Shown here one piece after another: positions 17,556 through 24,462 of a DNA stretch of 64,000 bases; the first letter of the stretch is position 1; each line of letters starts with the position of its first letter. The stretch comes from Streptococcus cristatus (GTDB lineage: Bacteria > Bacillota > Bacilli > Lactobacillales > Streptococcaceae). Position numbers and translations under genes: made by a program. The stretch spans positions 21,776-85,775 of the forward strand of contig NZ_RJPS01000009.1 of NCBI RefSeq assembly GCF_003943505.1, given 5' to 3'. Below the pieces are notes generated by a model. It did not search any database. It was not told where the DNA came from and saw nothing but the letters and a program-made list of their open reading frames with translations.

Positions 17556-17765
17556 ATGAGAGGTTTTAAAAATAGTATCAGTAACAAGCTACAAGGTGTT
17601 TTTCTAACTATCATTTTGTTAGGCGGTTTAGCAATTGCTTTGGTGGAAAGAAGATTATTGATTTCGTTAATTCTTATCGTGGCTATTATGATTTTATCAT
17701 TTACAAATATGATATGGCTTAGACAATTAGATCAAAATGTAAATTGGGAAAATAGGTCAAAATAG
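17556..17765 (+). CDS. Small two-helix membrane protein, possible immunity protein
   Basis: A 69-residue protein starting MRGFKNSISNKLQG, with two hydrophobic segments (about residues 14-28 and 33-50) and a basic/polar C-terminus. It has a good binding site (AAAGGAG) and sits directly before the two leader/core peptide genes under the same promoter. Small membrane proteins beside bacteriocin genes often confer self-immunity; that role is inferred from position only. It could instead be a remnant of a permease lost with the ATPase. Confidence 0.6.
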   Translation: MRGFKNSISNKLQGVFLTIILLGGLAIALVERRLLISLILIVAIMILSFTNMIWLRQLDQNVNWENRSK

Positions 17766-17785
17766 AAATTTAAAGGAGTAATTTT

Positions 17786-17935
17786 ATGGAAATGACAGAC
17801 AAACATATGAATGAGCTATTTTTCGAGGAAGTACCAGTAGATGAGCTTTATGGGAATGCTCGAGATTTCATTGAAGGTTTCGGTGTTGGAATTGGTATTG
17901 TGGCTGCTGCTGCAGGAATTGTAGCTTTAACTTAA
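17786..17935 (+). CDS. Leader/core peptide 1 (RiPP or bacteriocin precursor-like)
   Basis: A 49-residue peptide not captured by usual gene-length cut-offs. Residues 1-23 (MEMTDKHMNELFFEEV...DELYG) are polar and acidic and almost identical to those of the next gene. The remainder is hydrophobic and Gly/Ala-rich (GFGVGIGIVAAAAGIVALT) and ends in Leu-Thr. There are no cysteines and no serine; the only core threonine is the last residue. That rules out ordinary lanthipeptide or sactipeptide chemistry. Ribosome binding site AAAGGAG is seven bases upstream. A conserved leader with a variable helical core is the hallmark of a bacteriocin or modified-peptide precursor; the class is not settled. Confidence 0.75.
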   Translation: MEMTDKHMNELFFEEVPVDELYGNARDFIEGFGVGIGIVAAAAGIVALT

Positions 17936-17947
17936 AGGAGTAATTTT

Positions 17948-18094
17948 ATGGAAATGAAAGATAAACATATGAATGAACTATTTTTTGAAGAAGTAAAAAC
18001 AGACGAACTTTATGGAGATGGGTGGTTTATTGGAGGTGTTGCAGGTGGTGTTTTAGTTGGCGGAGCTATTTGGGCAGGCATAGTTTTAACTTAA
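17948..18094 (+). CDS. Leader/core peptide 2 (RiPP or bacteriocin precursor-like)
   Basis: A 48-residue paralog of peptide 1. The first 23 residues differ at three positions (T4K, P17K, V18T), while the core is replaced (DGWFIGGVAGG then VLVGGAIWAGIVLT). It shares the terminal G-I-V-(x)-L-T. The core has several GxxxG spacings, as in two-peptide (class IIb) bacteriocins that act as a helix pair. The 12 bases between the stop of peptide 1 and this ATG repeat the upstream region of peptide 1 (TTAAAGGAGTAATTTT), so the pair arose by tandem duplication including the ribosome binding site. Confidence 0.75.
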   Translation: MEMKDKHMNELFFEEVKTDELYGDGWFIGGVAGGVLVGGAIWAGIVLT

Positions 18095-18106
18095 AGGAGG
18101 AAGTTT

Positions 18107-18136
18107 ATGGGAATGACATATAAACCATTTGAATAA
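18107..18136 (+). pseudogene. Decayed third copy of the leader/core peptide gene
   Basis: The sequence after peptide 2 again starts TTAAAGGAGGAAGTTT-ATG and reads MGMTYKPFE-stop. At DNA level it matches the first 25-30 bases of peptides 1 and 2 with substitutions and a one-base shift, then similarity ends. It is a third duplicate that has lost its core. Confidence 0.65.
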
Positions 18137-18148
18137 AAATTAAGATTA

Positions 18149-18239
18149 GTAGTGGGTAAATCTCCTTCGGTATATTTATCCACTACAGAAATTATAGGGT
18201 CAAAAAGTTCCAGAGCTAATCAAGACTTTAGAACTTTTT
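18149..18239 (+). terminator. Two hairpins closing the peptide operon
   Basis: GTAGTGGGTAAAT (18149-18161) pairs with ATTTATCCACTAC (18174-18186) with one G-U pair; a second stem AAAAAGTTC (18202-18210) / GAACTTTTT (18231-18239) follows. The first lacks a T-run; the second ends in TTTTTC. Together they probably end transcription from promoter 1. Confidence 0.5.
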
Positions 18240-18391
18240 CAATATACTTGGTTATCGGATATTTACGATAAAATAAAACTTTTGGCAATTATTGTCAAAA
18301 GTTTCAGATTGTAGACAAAGTCTTGAGAAAACACATTTCTCAGGGCTTTTTGTCGTTTTTAGGAGTATAATAGAGGTAAGAGGTGCAGCTG

Positions 18392-19029
18392 ATGTTTCAT
18401 AAAAACCAAGTAGATTTAGAGCGGCAACAGCTGGAAATGTGCATGACAGCCAGCTTTTTCCGCTCCTCTTTGCCAAGCTGGAACCTTTTGAGCCCCAAAC
18501 TATTGTCATGGACTCTGGTTTTAAGACGCCCAGTATTGCCAAGTTCCTGCTGGACCAGGAGCTAACGCCAGTTCTGCCTTACACCCGACCAAGGGGAGAT
18601 AAGCACATGTTTCGCCCTAAAGATTTTGTTTATGATGAATACTATGACTGTTATCTCTGTCCGCAAAACCAGGTATTAAGCTACAGCACAACCAATCGTG
18701 ACGGCTACCGAGAATACAAAAGCGATTCCTCTATTTGTCAAAACTGCCCTCTTTTGACTGTCTGCACCAGAGCTAAGAATCATCAGCGGGTCATCACCCG
18801 GCATGTTTGGAAGGATTATTTAGATAGATGTGAAGATATTCGTCATACCCCTGTGATGAAGGAATGGTACAAGCGGCGCAAGGAGACTATTGAGCGAGAC
18901 TTTGGGACCGCCAAAGAATATCACGGTATGCGCTACACTAGACAGATTGGTAAGGCCAAAATGGAAGATCAGGTTGGTCTGACTTTTGCCTGCCTGAATC
19001 TCAAAAAACTGGTGAAAATGATTGCCTAG
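18392..19029 (+). pseudogene. IS1182-family transposase, internally deleted
   Basis: A short N-terminal piece (MFHKNQVDLERQQLE) in one frame is followed in another frame by the C-terminal half from GNVHDSQLF onward: IVMDSGFKTPSIAKFLL, the zinc-like motif CYLCPQNQVL...CQNCPLLTVC, and the end IERDFGTAKEYHGMRYTRQ and NLKKLVKMIA. These are standard IS1182 blocks. About 200 central residues and the reading frame at the junction are lost. Confidence 0.82.
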
Positions 19030-19117
19030 AGGGGCTTTTTATTTTGCCTGAATCGCAAGATCTTAGCTATATGACTAGTGTACAAGGAAAATCAGATAGA
19101 AATGATGAACAAAAAAA

Positions 19118-19147
19118 GACAAACCACTTCGAGAAAAGTAGTTTGTC
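19118..19147 (+). terminator. Hairpin at the right end of the IS remnant
   Basis: AGACAAAC-CACT (19118-19129) pairs with AGT-A-GTTTGTCT (19137-19147) around TCGAGAAA. It overlaps the right inverted repeat and could block readthrough from the transposase into promoter 2. Confidence 0.45.
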
Positions 19148-19207
19148 TACGGTCTGAAGTTTTTTTATTTTGTTTGGAATTATAGCTTTGGAACGGATAT
19201 AAAAGAG

Positions 19208-19249
19208 GACATTTCTGTCATTGGTGATTTTTTGATATGCTGATATAAT
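19208..19249 (+). promoter_or_regulatory. ComR-like box and promoter 2 (pheromone-like ORF)
   Basis: GACATTTCTGTC (19208-19219) followed after 24 bases by -10 TATAAT (19244-19249), the same geometry as promoter 1. The 55 bases 19208-19262 match 17313-17367 at 50 positions, so the two promoters are recent duplicates and should answer to the same regulator. Confidence 0.78.
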
Positions 19250-19285
19250 TATTTTTGTAAACACCACAGCAGGAAGGAAAAAGAA

Positions 19286-19336
19286 ATGTTTAAACTTTTT
19301 AGTTTACTAGGCTCTATCGGTGGTTGGTGGGGGTAA
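19286..19336 (+). CDS. ComS/XIP-like double-tryptophan pheromone precursor
   Basis: A 16-residue ORF, MFKLFSLLGSIGGWWG, with AGGAAGG upstream and TAA at 19334. It has the ComS layout: short, hydrophobic with one lysine, and a WW pair near the C-terminus. S. mutans ComS is a 17-residue peptide of similar build ending GLDWWSL. The active pheromone would be the last six to eight residues, exported, cleaved and re-imported by an oligopeptide permease, then bound by the ComR-like protein. It lies directly behind a ComR-like box, giving positive feedback. Assignment rests on pattern and context, as so short a frame cannot be proven by sequence alone. Confidence 0.72.
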   Translation: MFKLFSLLGSIGGWWG

Positions 19337-19353
19337 CTGTAAAAAGTCATGGT

Positions 19354-19641
19354 ATGTTAGAGTTCAAACGAATCAATAATGTACAGACTTATACAGGTGG
19401 CGTGCGAGATGTGCTAGTTGTGAGACAGTCCTCTAGTCCATTAATACAAGTGGAGATAAGAGTCAATGGCTATTTGTTAGACTTGATTACAGTTAAAAGA
19501 AATATTCTTAGAGTGTATACTTTGAAAAATCTCTCTCCTACTGCAAGAGTTACAGTATCAAATATCACAGGGGGACTTGATATGACCTTGAAACACAATC
19601 GTACATTTAGGGATTTTGATTTTTTTGAAAAATTAAAATAG
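19354..19641 (+). CDS. Hypothetical 95-residue protein downstream of the pheromone-like ORF
   Basis: Starts MLEFKRINNVQTYTGG; a TTG ten codons upstream overlaps the WW ORF in another frame and would give 105 residues. The protein is rich in alternating hydrophobic/polar strands (VLVVRQSSSPLIQVEIRV, TARVTVSNITGG) and basic at the C-terminus, suggesting a small beta-sheet protein; there is no signal peptide or membrane helix. I do not recognise the family. It is cotranscribed with the WW ORF. No clear Shine-Dalgarno site is visible for the ATG, so translation may be coupled or weak. Confidence 0.5.
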   Translation: MLEFKRINNVQTYTGGVRDVLVVRQSSSPLIQVEIRVNGYLLDLITVKRNILRVYTLKNLSPTARVTVSNITGGLDMTLKHNRTFRDFDFFEKLK

Positions 19642-19740
19642 GTTTAAGGAAGAAAAAATGAGAAACAACTATTTATACAGGTTTAACCAATAAGCGCTTT
19701 ACATATTAGACATTTATATTAATGCACACAGTTTTTATAG

Positions 19741-21105
19741 ATGAGAAAATATATGTCTGTCATTTTGAACTTTATCACATCGGTATTGCCAAATCTTATT
19801 TTAAATGGGATTGTGATTATGGGTTCTCTCTATTTTCTGGTAAATATCAGTCTGCCCTTGACATTACTATCTTTCTTACTATTTCCGTTTTTATTATTTG
19901 TCATTATTCCGATAAATCATCGGCTAGAAAGTCACTATACAAGCTATCAAGAAGGACTGGGAGACATTTCTAGTCGGATTAGTCATCGTTTCACTCATAT
20001 CCGTTTGATGAAATCCTTCAATGGTGAAAAGAGTGAGGAAGAATCCATGGCTCACTCTTTTAATCAATTAAGCCACAACTTCAAAAAGATTATTGGTCTA
20101 TCCTCCATTCAACAAACTTTGTCAAATGGATTGACCATGACCTTTATCATTTTACTCTTGGTGGTGGCTGGTTTGGAAGTCTCAAAAGGCAATATGACCA
20201 TGAGTAGCTTGATGACTTTTGTTCTTTATCTTACACAGTTGATTGACCCTATCACAGATATTTCTGAATCTATGACGGATTGGACAGAGTTTCATAGTGT
20301 TTCAAATCGTTTAATGGAGATGGTAGAGTTAGATAAAGAAGCAGGAGGAGAGACAGGGTTAGAGCTTTCTAGATCGAGTATCATCATGAAGAATGTTAAT
20401 TTTTCCTATGATCAGGAAAATGTCTTAAACGATTTATCCGTCAATATTCAAGCGGGACAGCATACGGCCATTGTTGGACCAAGCGGTGCAGGGAAATCGA
20501 CTATTTTTGCTCTATTGATGAAATTCTATCAAGATTATAAGGGAGATATCTTCATTGGCAATCAGAGTTTAGCAGGCTTATCTGAGGAACAATTGAGAAA
20601 GATGATTGCTTATATTCCTCAAGATAATACCTTGTTTCATGGAACGATCAGGGAAAATCTTCTCTATGGGAAAAATAAAATCGTCTCAGAAGAACGGATG
20701 AATGAAGTCTTAGAAGAACTGGGGTTGGCGTGTTTGATAAGGGATTTAGACAAAGGTTTAGATACGGAGATTTCTGATAGTGGTACTGGGCTGTCCGAGG
20801 GACAAAAGCAACGTTTTAATATTGCGAGGGCTTTATTGCTGGAGCATCCGATTTATCTGTTAGATGAAGTGACAGCAAGTTTAGACAGTGTGACAGAACA
20901 AAGAATTAGTAAAGCAATTGATAAGCTGACAGCAGGTAAAACACGCATGACAATTGCGCATCGTTTGCATACAGTCAAGAAAGCAGATTCAATTCTTGTT
21001 TTAGATAAAACTGGACGGATAGTGGATCAAGGGACTCATCATCAGTTGCTGCTTAGAAATCATCTTTATCAAGAATTTCTATCAAATGTTCAAAAAGCAG
21101 GTTAA
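19741..21105 (+). pseudogene. ABC exporter (BmrA/MsbA type), N-terminus missing
   Basis: 454 residues: the transmembrane domain from about its third helix (MRKYMSVILNFITSVLP), the coupling region GDISSRISHRFTHIRLMKSFNGE, and a complete ATPase with Walker A GPSGAGKST, Q-loop IPQDNTLF, signature LSEGQKQRFNIARAL, Walker B IYLLDEVTASLD and H-loop IAHRLHTV. Homodimeric exporters of this type have 570-600 residues, so about 110-130 N-terminal residues are absent. There is no ribosome binding site at 19741 and a stop lies immediately upstream in frame. An 11-codon ORF with AAGGAAG at 19658-19693 may be what remains of the start. It was probably the peptide exporter of the island. Confidence 0.7.
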
Positions 21106-21165
21106 AAGGTGTGATTCTTTATTTACCTCGCTTGCTTTGTTTTTAGTAATGTGACATTAAAAAGA

Positions 21166-21196
21166 GGTCAGGGAATTTCTCCGACCCCTTTTTTTG
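21166..21196 (+). terminator. Terminator after the ABC exporter
   Basis: GGTC (21166-21169) with GACC (21183-21186), and inner GGGA/TCTC pairing, followed by CC and eight T. Confidence 0.65.
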
Positions 21197-21292
21197 AAAC
21201 TAGTTTCAAAAAGAAAGAGAATCATAGCAAAAACGGAAACTAAATTCTTCTTTCTGTAAAGGATTGAAAAAGGTGAGGGGCTGTGCTATTGT
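21195..21292 (+). promoter_or_regulatory. Esterase promoter with presumed NanR operator
   Basis: TGAAACTAGTTTCA (21195-21208, core of a 22-base perfect palindrome), GAAACTAAA (21236-21244), -35 TTGAAA (21264-21269) and -10 TATTGT (21287-21292). Every element and every distance (27, 19 and 17 bases) recurs upstream of nanE. This strongly suggests one activator for both, most simply the RpiR-type NanR encoded at 31391. Confidence 0.65.
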
Positions 21293-21319
21293 TTTTGTAA
21301 GGGTTTACAAAAACAATAG
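21286..21319. repeat. Perfect 15-bp inverted repeat at the esterase 5' leader
   Basis: CTATTGTTTTTGTAA (21286-21300) and TTACAAAAACAATAG (21305-21319) are exact inverted copies around GGGT, ending five bases before the GGAGGA ribosome binding site. In RNA it would form a long AU-rich hairpin next to the Shine-Dalgarno site; in DNA it could be an operator. It is absent from the otherwise similar nanE promoter. Confidence 0.75.
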
Positions 21320-21333
21320 TGTTGGAGGATGAG

Positions 21334-22332
21334 ATGCGCAATCCAGATTTATTAGCAGAGGCAAAGGATTACAGAGGCAGGGATGAAGTTCCAGCGGATT
21401 TTGATGCTTTTTGGGATCGTCAGATTAGCAGTTTGAGTAGCTTGCCAGACTATCAGCTGATTGAGAAAGACTTTCAAATCGCTGGGGTGACCTGCTATGA
21501 GCTAGTGTTTGAGGGGACGAATCAGGGGCGAACTTATGCCCGTATGGTCCTTCCTAAATCGAGTAAAAAAGTTCCGATTATCTTTCATTTCCACGGTTAT
21601 ATGGGGCGTGGCTGGGATTGGGCCGATATGCTAGCTTATACGGTTGCTGGCTATGGTGTTGTATCTATGGATGTACGCGGCCAGTCAGGTTATTCCTTGG
21701 ATGGTGGAGCGTCTGTAAGGGGCAATACGGTCAAGGGTCAGATTATCCGTGGGGCAGTGGATGGACGAGAGCGTCTCTTTTATAAGGATGTCTATCTGGA
21801 TATCTACAGCTTGATTGAGATTGTGGCGAGTTTGGACCTTGTGGACGAGGAGCATCTATCCAGTTAAGGGGCTTCTCAGGGTGGAGCCTTAGCTTTGGTG
21901 GCAGCGGCTCTCAATCCGCGCATTAAGCAGACAGTGGCTATCTATCCTTTCTTGTCAGATTTTCGGCGGGTGCTAGAGATTGGCAATACCAGCGAGGCCT
22001 ATGATGAGCTTTTTCGGTATTTTAAATTCCACGATCCTTTCCATGAAACGGAGGATGAGATTATTCAGATCTTGTCCTATATCGATGTGAAAAATATGGC
22101 TCACCGCATTCAAGGGCGGGTGAGGATGATAACGGGACTGGCTGACGATGTTTGCTATCCGATTACCCAGTTTGCGATTTACAATCGGCTGGAGTGTGCT
22201 AAGGAGCACCATCTCATGCCAGAGTACGAGCATGAAGCCATGAATGTCTATGTCAATGATAGGGTCTTCAACTGGCTTTGTGGCTCAAAGATTAACCATC
22301 CATCCTTACTGGAAGCTTTTAAAGATTGGTAA
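21334..22332 (+). pseudogene. CE7-type acetyl (xylan) esterase interrupted by a stop codon
   Basis: One continuous frame of 332 codons plus stop, broken only by TAA at 21865-21867. Before it: MRNPDLLAEAKDYRG...FHFHGYMGRGWDW...VVSMDVRGQSGYS. After it, in the same frame: GASQGGALALVAAALNPR, the nucleophile-serine motif, then the catalytic Asp region GLADDVCYP and His in YEHEAMN. In intact homologs a Tyr-Gly precedes the serine motif, so a TAT-to-TAA change would explain it. Pneumococcal sialic acid loci carry an esterase of this class; O-acetyl removal from sugars is the family activity. As written, the product stops before the nucleophile and should be inactive. Confidence 0.85.
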
Positions 22333-22360
22333 AAATAGATAGCAGCAAGAAAGAAACCAA

Positions 22361-22390
22361 GCCTGAGATTAGCATAATCTCAGGCTTTTT
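22361..22390 (+). terminator. Terminator after the esterase pseudogene
   Basis: GCCTGAGATT (22361-22370) and AATCTCAGGC (22376-22385) form a perfect ten-pair stem followed by TTTTT. Confidence 0.9.
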
Positions 22391-22446
22391 ATGGAAAATT
22401 ATTCAAAATATATAGTAACTTTTTTGCTCAAAAATACTTCGAATAC

Positions 22447-22544
22447 TGAAAGTAGTTTCAAATTTTAAGAAAGGAAGTTGGTTTTTAGAAACTAAAATCT
22501 AAATCTCAAAACTTATTGAAAGCGCTTTACTTTTTGTATATAAT
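22447..22544 (+). promoter_or_regulatory. nan operon promoter with presumed NanR operator and cre
   Basis: TGAAAGTAGTTTCA (22447-22460), GAAACTAAA (22488-22496), -35 TTGAAA (22516-22521) and -10 TATAAT (22539-22544, 17-base spacer). TGAAAGCGCTTTAC (22517-22530) is a strong cre overlapping the -35, so CcpA would exclude RNA polymerase. The upstream palindrome centred near -97 fits an activator, consistent with NanR acting as an activator of pneumococcal nan genes. Confidence 0.75.
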
Positions 22545-22592
22545 GACATTATAAAAAGAACGGAGAAAACATAGAAAAAGGAGAGATTATTT

Positions 22593-23291
22593 ATGTCACA
22601 GATTAGCAAAGATCAATTAATTGCAAAAATCAAAGATGGCATTATCGTTTCCTGTCAAGCTCTGCCTCATGAGCCCCTCTATACAGAGGCTGGTGGAGTC
22701 ATCCCTCTCTTGGTCAAGGCGGCTGAAGAGGGCGGAGCGGTTGGTATTCGAGCCAACAGCGTGCGAGACATCAAGGAGATTAAGGAAGTAACCAAGCTCC
22801 CGATTATCGGGATTATCAAACGGGACTATCCACCACAGGAGCCTTTTATCACTGCGACTATGCGGGAAGTGGATGAGCTGGCTGCCCTTGATATCGAGGT
22901 CATCGCTCTGGACTGCACCCAGCGAGAACGCTATGATGGTTTGAAGATTGAGGACTTTATCCGCCAAGTCAAGGAGAAATATCCGCAGCAACTGCTGATG
23001 GCCGACATCAGTACCTTTGAGGAAGGCATGGCAGCTGTAGCAGCTGGTGTTGACTTTGTCGGTACAACCTTATCAGGCTACACTTCCTACAGTCCTAAGG
23101 TAGACGGACCAGACTTTGAACTGGTCAAGAAGCTTTGTGATGCGGGAGTAGATGTGATTGCTGAGGGCAAGATTCATTATCCAGATCAAGCCAAGCAAAT
23201 CCATGATTTGGGTGTCCGCGGTATTGTAGTAGGTGGAGCCATTACTCGACCAAAGGAAATCACCGAGCGTTTCGTTGCAGCAGTAAAATAA
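22593..23291 (+). CDS. nanE: N-acetylmannosamine-6-phosphate 2-epimerase NanE
   Basis: A 232-residue TIM-barrel enzyme converting ManNAc-6-phosphate to GlcNAc-6-phosphate. Family blocks are [42 protein letters not shown] and [13 protein letters not shown]. It is the first gene of the sialic acid operon under the promoter at 22516. It has an AAAGGAGAG binding site. In the pathway it follows NanA and NanK encoded further down. Confidence 0.95.
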   Translation: MSQISKDQLIAKIKDGIIVSCQALPHEPLYTEAGGVIPLLVKAAEEGGAVGIRANSVRDIKEIKEVTKLPIIGIIKRDYPPQEPFITATMREVDELAALDIEVIALDCTQRERYDGLKIEDFIRQVKEKYPQQLLMADISTFEEGMAAVAAGVDFVGTTLSGYTSYSPKVDGPDFELVKKLCDAGVDVIAEGKIHYPDQAKQIHDLGVRGIVVGGAITRPKEITERFVAAVK

Positions 23292-23305
23292 AGTGAGGTA
23301 AAGCA

Positions 23306-24439
23306 ATGACGACCTTAAAGTTAAATAAGCTCTACAAAAAATATCCTAATAGTGATTTCTACTCTGTAGAAAATTTCGACTTGCAAATCAAAGATAAAGA
23401 ATTTATCGTCTTTGTTGGTCCTTCTGGATGTGGAAAATCGACGACCTTGCGCATGATTGCGGGACTGGAGGACATCACTGAGGGCGAGCTCTATATCGAT
23501 GAGACACTAGTCAATGATATTGCTCCCAAGGATCGTGATATTGCCATGGTCTTCCAGAACTATGCCCTCTATCCACACATGACAGTCTATGACAATATGG
23601 CTTTCGGGCTTAAACTTCGCAAGTACAGCAAGGAAGATATTGACAAGCGGGTGCAAGAAGCAGCTGCCATCCTTGGTTTGAAAGAATTTTTAGACCGCAA
23701 ACCAGCGGACTTGTCTGGTGGTCAACGTCAGCGGGTAGCCATGGGACGGGCCATCGTCCGAGATGCCAAGGTCTTCCTGATGGATGAACCTTTGTCAAAC
23801 TTGGATGCGAAACTACGGGTATCCATGCGTGCTGAGATTGCCAAAATCCACCGCCGTATCGGAGCAACAACCATTTACGTTACCCACGACCAGACAGAGG
23901 CCATGACGCTTGCAGACCGGATTGTTATCATGTCAGCAACCAAGAATCCTGCTGGCACTGGAACCATTGGTCGAGTGGAACAAATCGGTAGTCCACAAGA
24001 AGTTTATAGAAATCCAGTTAACAAGTTTGTGGCAGGCTTCATCGGTAGCCCAGCCATGAATTTCTTTGAAGTGAACTTAGAGGGCGATCAGCTTACAGAT
24101 GGACAAGGTTTTGCTGTTGGACTTCCAGACGGTCAACGTAAAATCCTAGAAGAAAAAGGTTATCAAGGGAAGAAAGTGATACTGGGCATTCGACCAGAGG
24201 ATATCTCAGCTGAGTTGATAGCTGCTGATGCTTTCCCAGATTCTGTTGTTGAAGCAGAGATTATAGTTTCTGAACTTTTAGGAAGCGATTCTATCCTTTA
24301 TTGTAAAGTAGGAGTTCAGGAATTTTCTGCACGTGTTGCTGCTCATAATTACCATGAAGCAGGTCAAAAAATAGACTTGGTATTCAATATTGCAAAAGCA
24401 CACTTCTTTGAATTAGAGAACGGTTCTCGTATTAAATAA
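23306..24439 (+). CDS. Sugar ABC importer ATPase (MsmK/UgpC type)
   Basis: A 377-residue ATPase. Walker A GPSGCGKST, signature LSGGQRQRVAMGRA, Walker B FLMDEPLSNLDAKLR and H-loop VTHDQTEAMTLADR are all intact; residues 240-377 form the C-terminal TOBE/regulatory domain. Carbohydrate ABC systems in streptococci usually share one ATPase (MsmK) encoded elsewhere. Here one is placed inside the sialic acid operon, 14 bases after nanE, and probably powers the permease encoded at 26347-28064. Confidence 0.9.
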   Translation: MTTLKLNKLYKKYPNSDFYSVENFDLQIKDKEFIVFVGPSGCGKSTTLRMIAGLEDITEGELYIDETLVNDIAPKDRDIAMVFQNYALYPHMTVYDNMAFGLKLRKYSKEDIDKRVQEAAAILGLKEFLDRKPADLSGGQRQRVAMGRAIVRDAKVFLMDEPLSNLDAKLRVSMRAEIAKIHRRIGATTIYVTHDQTEAMTLADRIVIMSATKNPAGTGTIGRVEQIGSPQEVYRNPVNKFVAGFIGSPAMNFFEVNLEGDQLTDGQGFAVGLPDGQRKILEEKGYQGKKVILGIRPEDISAELIAADAFPDSVVEAEIIVSELLGSDSILYCKVGVQEFSARVAAHNYHEAGQKIDLVFNIAKAHFFELENGSRIK

Positions 24440-24462
24440 AATTTTATAAGGAAATTTTAATT

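Larger units (their letters stand above)
18302..19159 (+). mobile_element. IS1182-family element remnant
   Basis: The element is bounded by imperfect inverted repeats: TTTCAGATTGTAGACAAAG (18302-18320) and, inverted, CTTCAGACCGTAGACAAAC (19159-19141), identical at 15 of 19 positions. Inside is a transposase gene with a large internal deletion. At about 860 bp it is roughly half the size of a full IS1182-type element (about 1.6-1.9 kb) and cannot move by itself. It separates the peptide operon from promoter 2 and the pheromone-like ORF. Confidence 0.7.

Noticed and set aside
17786..18094. Calling the leader/core peptides lanthipeptides or sactipeptides
   Set aside because: No cysteine in either peptide and no Ser/Thr in the cores except the terminal Thr, and no LanM/LanB or radical SAM gene nearby.
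19688..19703. cre-like AATAAGCGCTTTACAT upstream of the truncated ABC exporter
   Set aside because: It lies in a rearranged junction without a promoter and lacks good arm symmetry.
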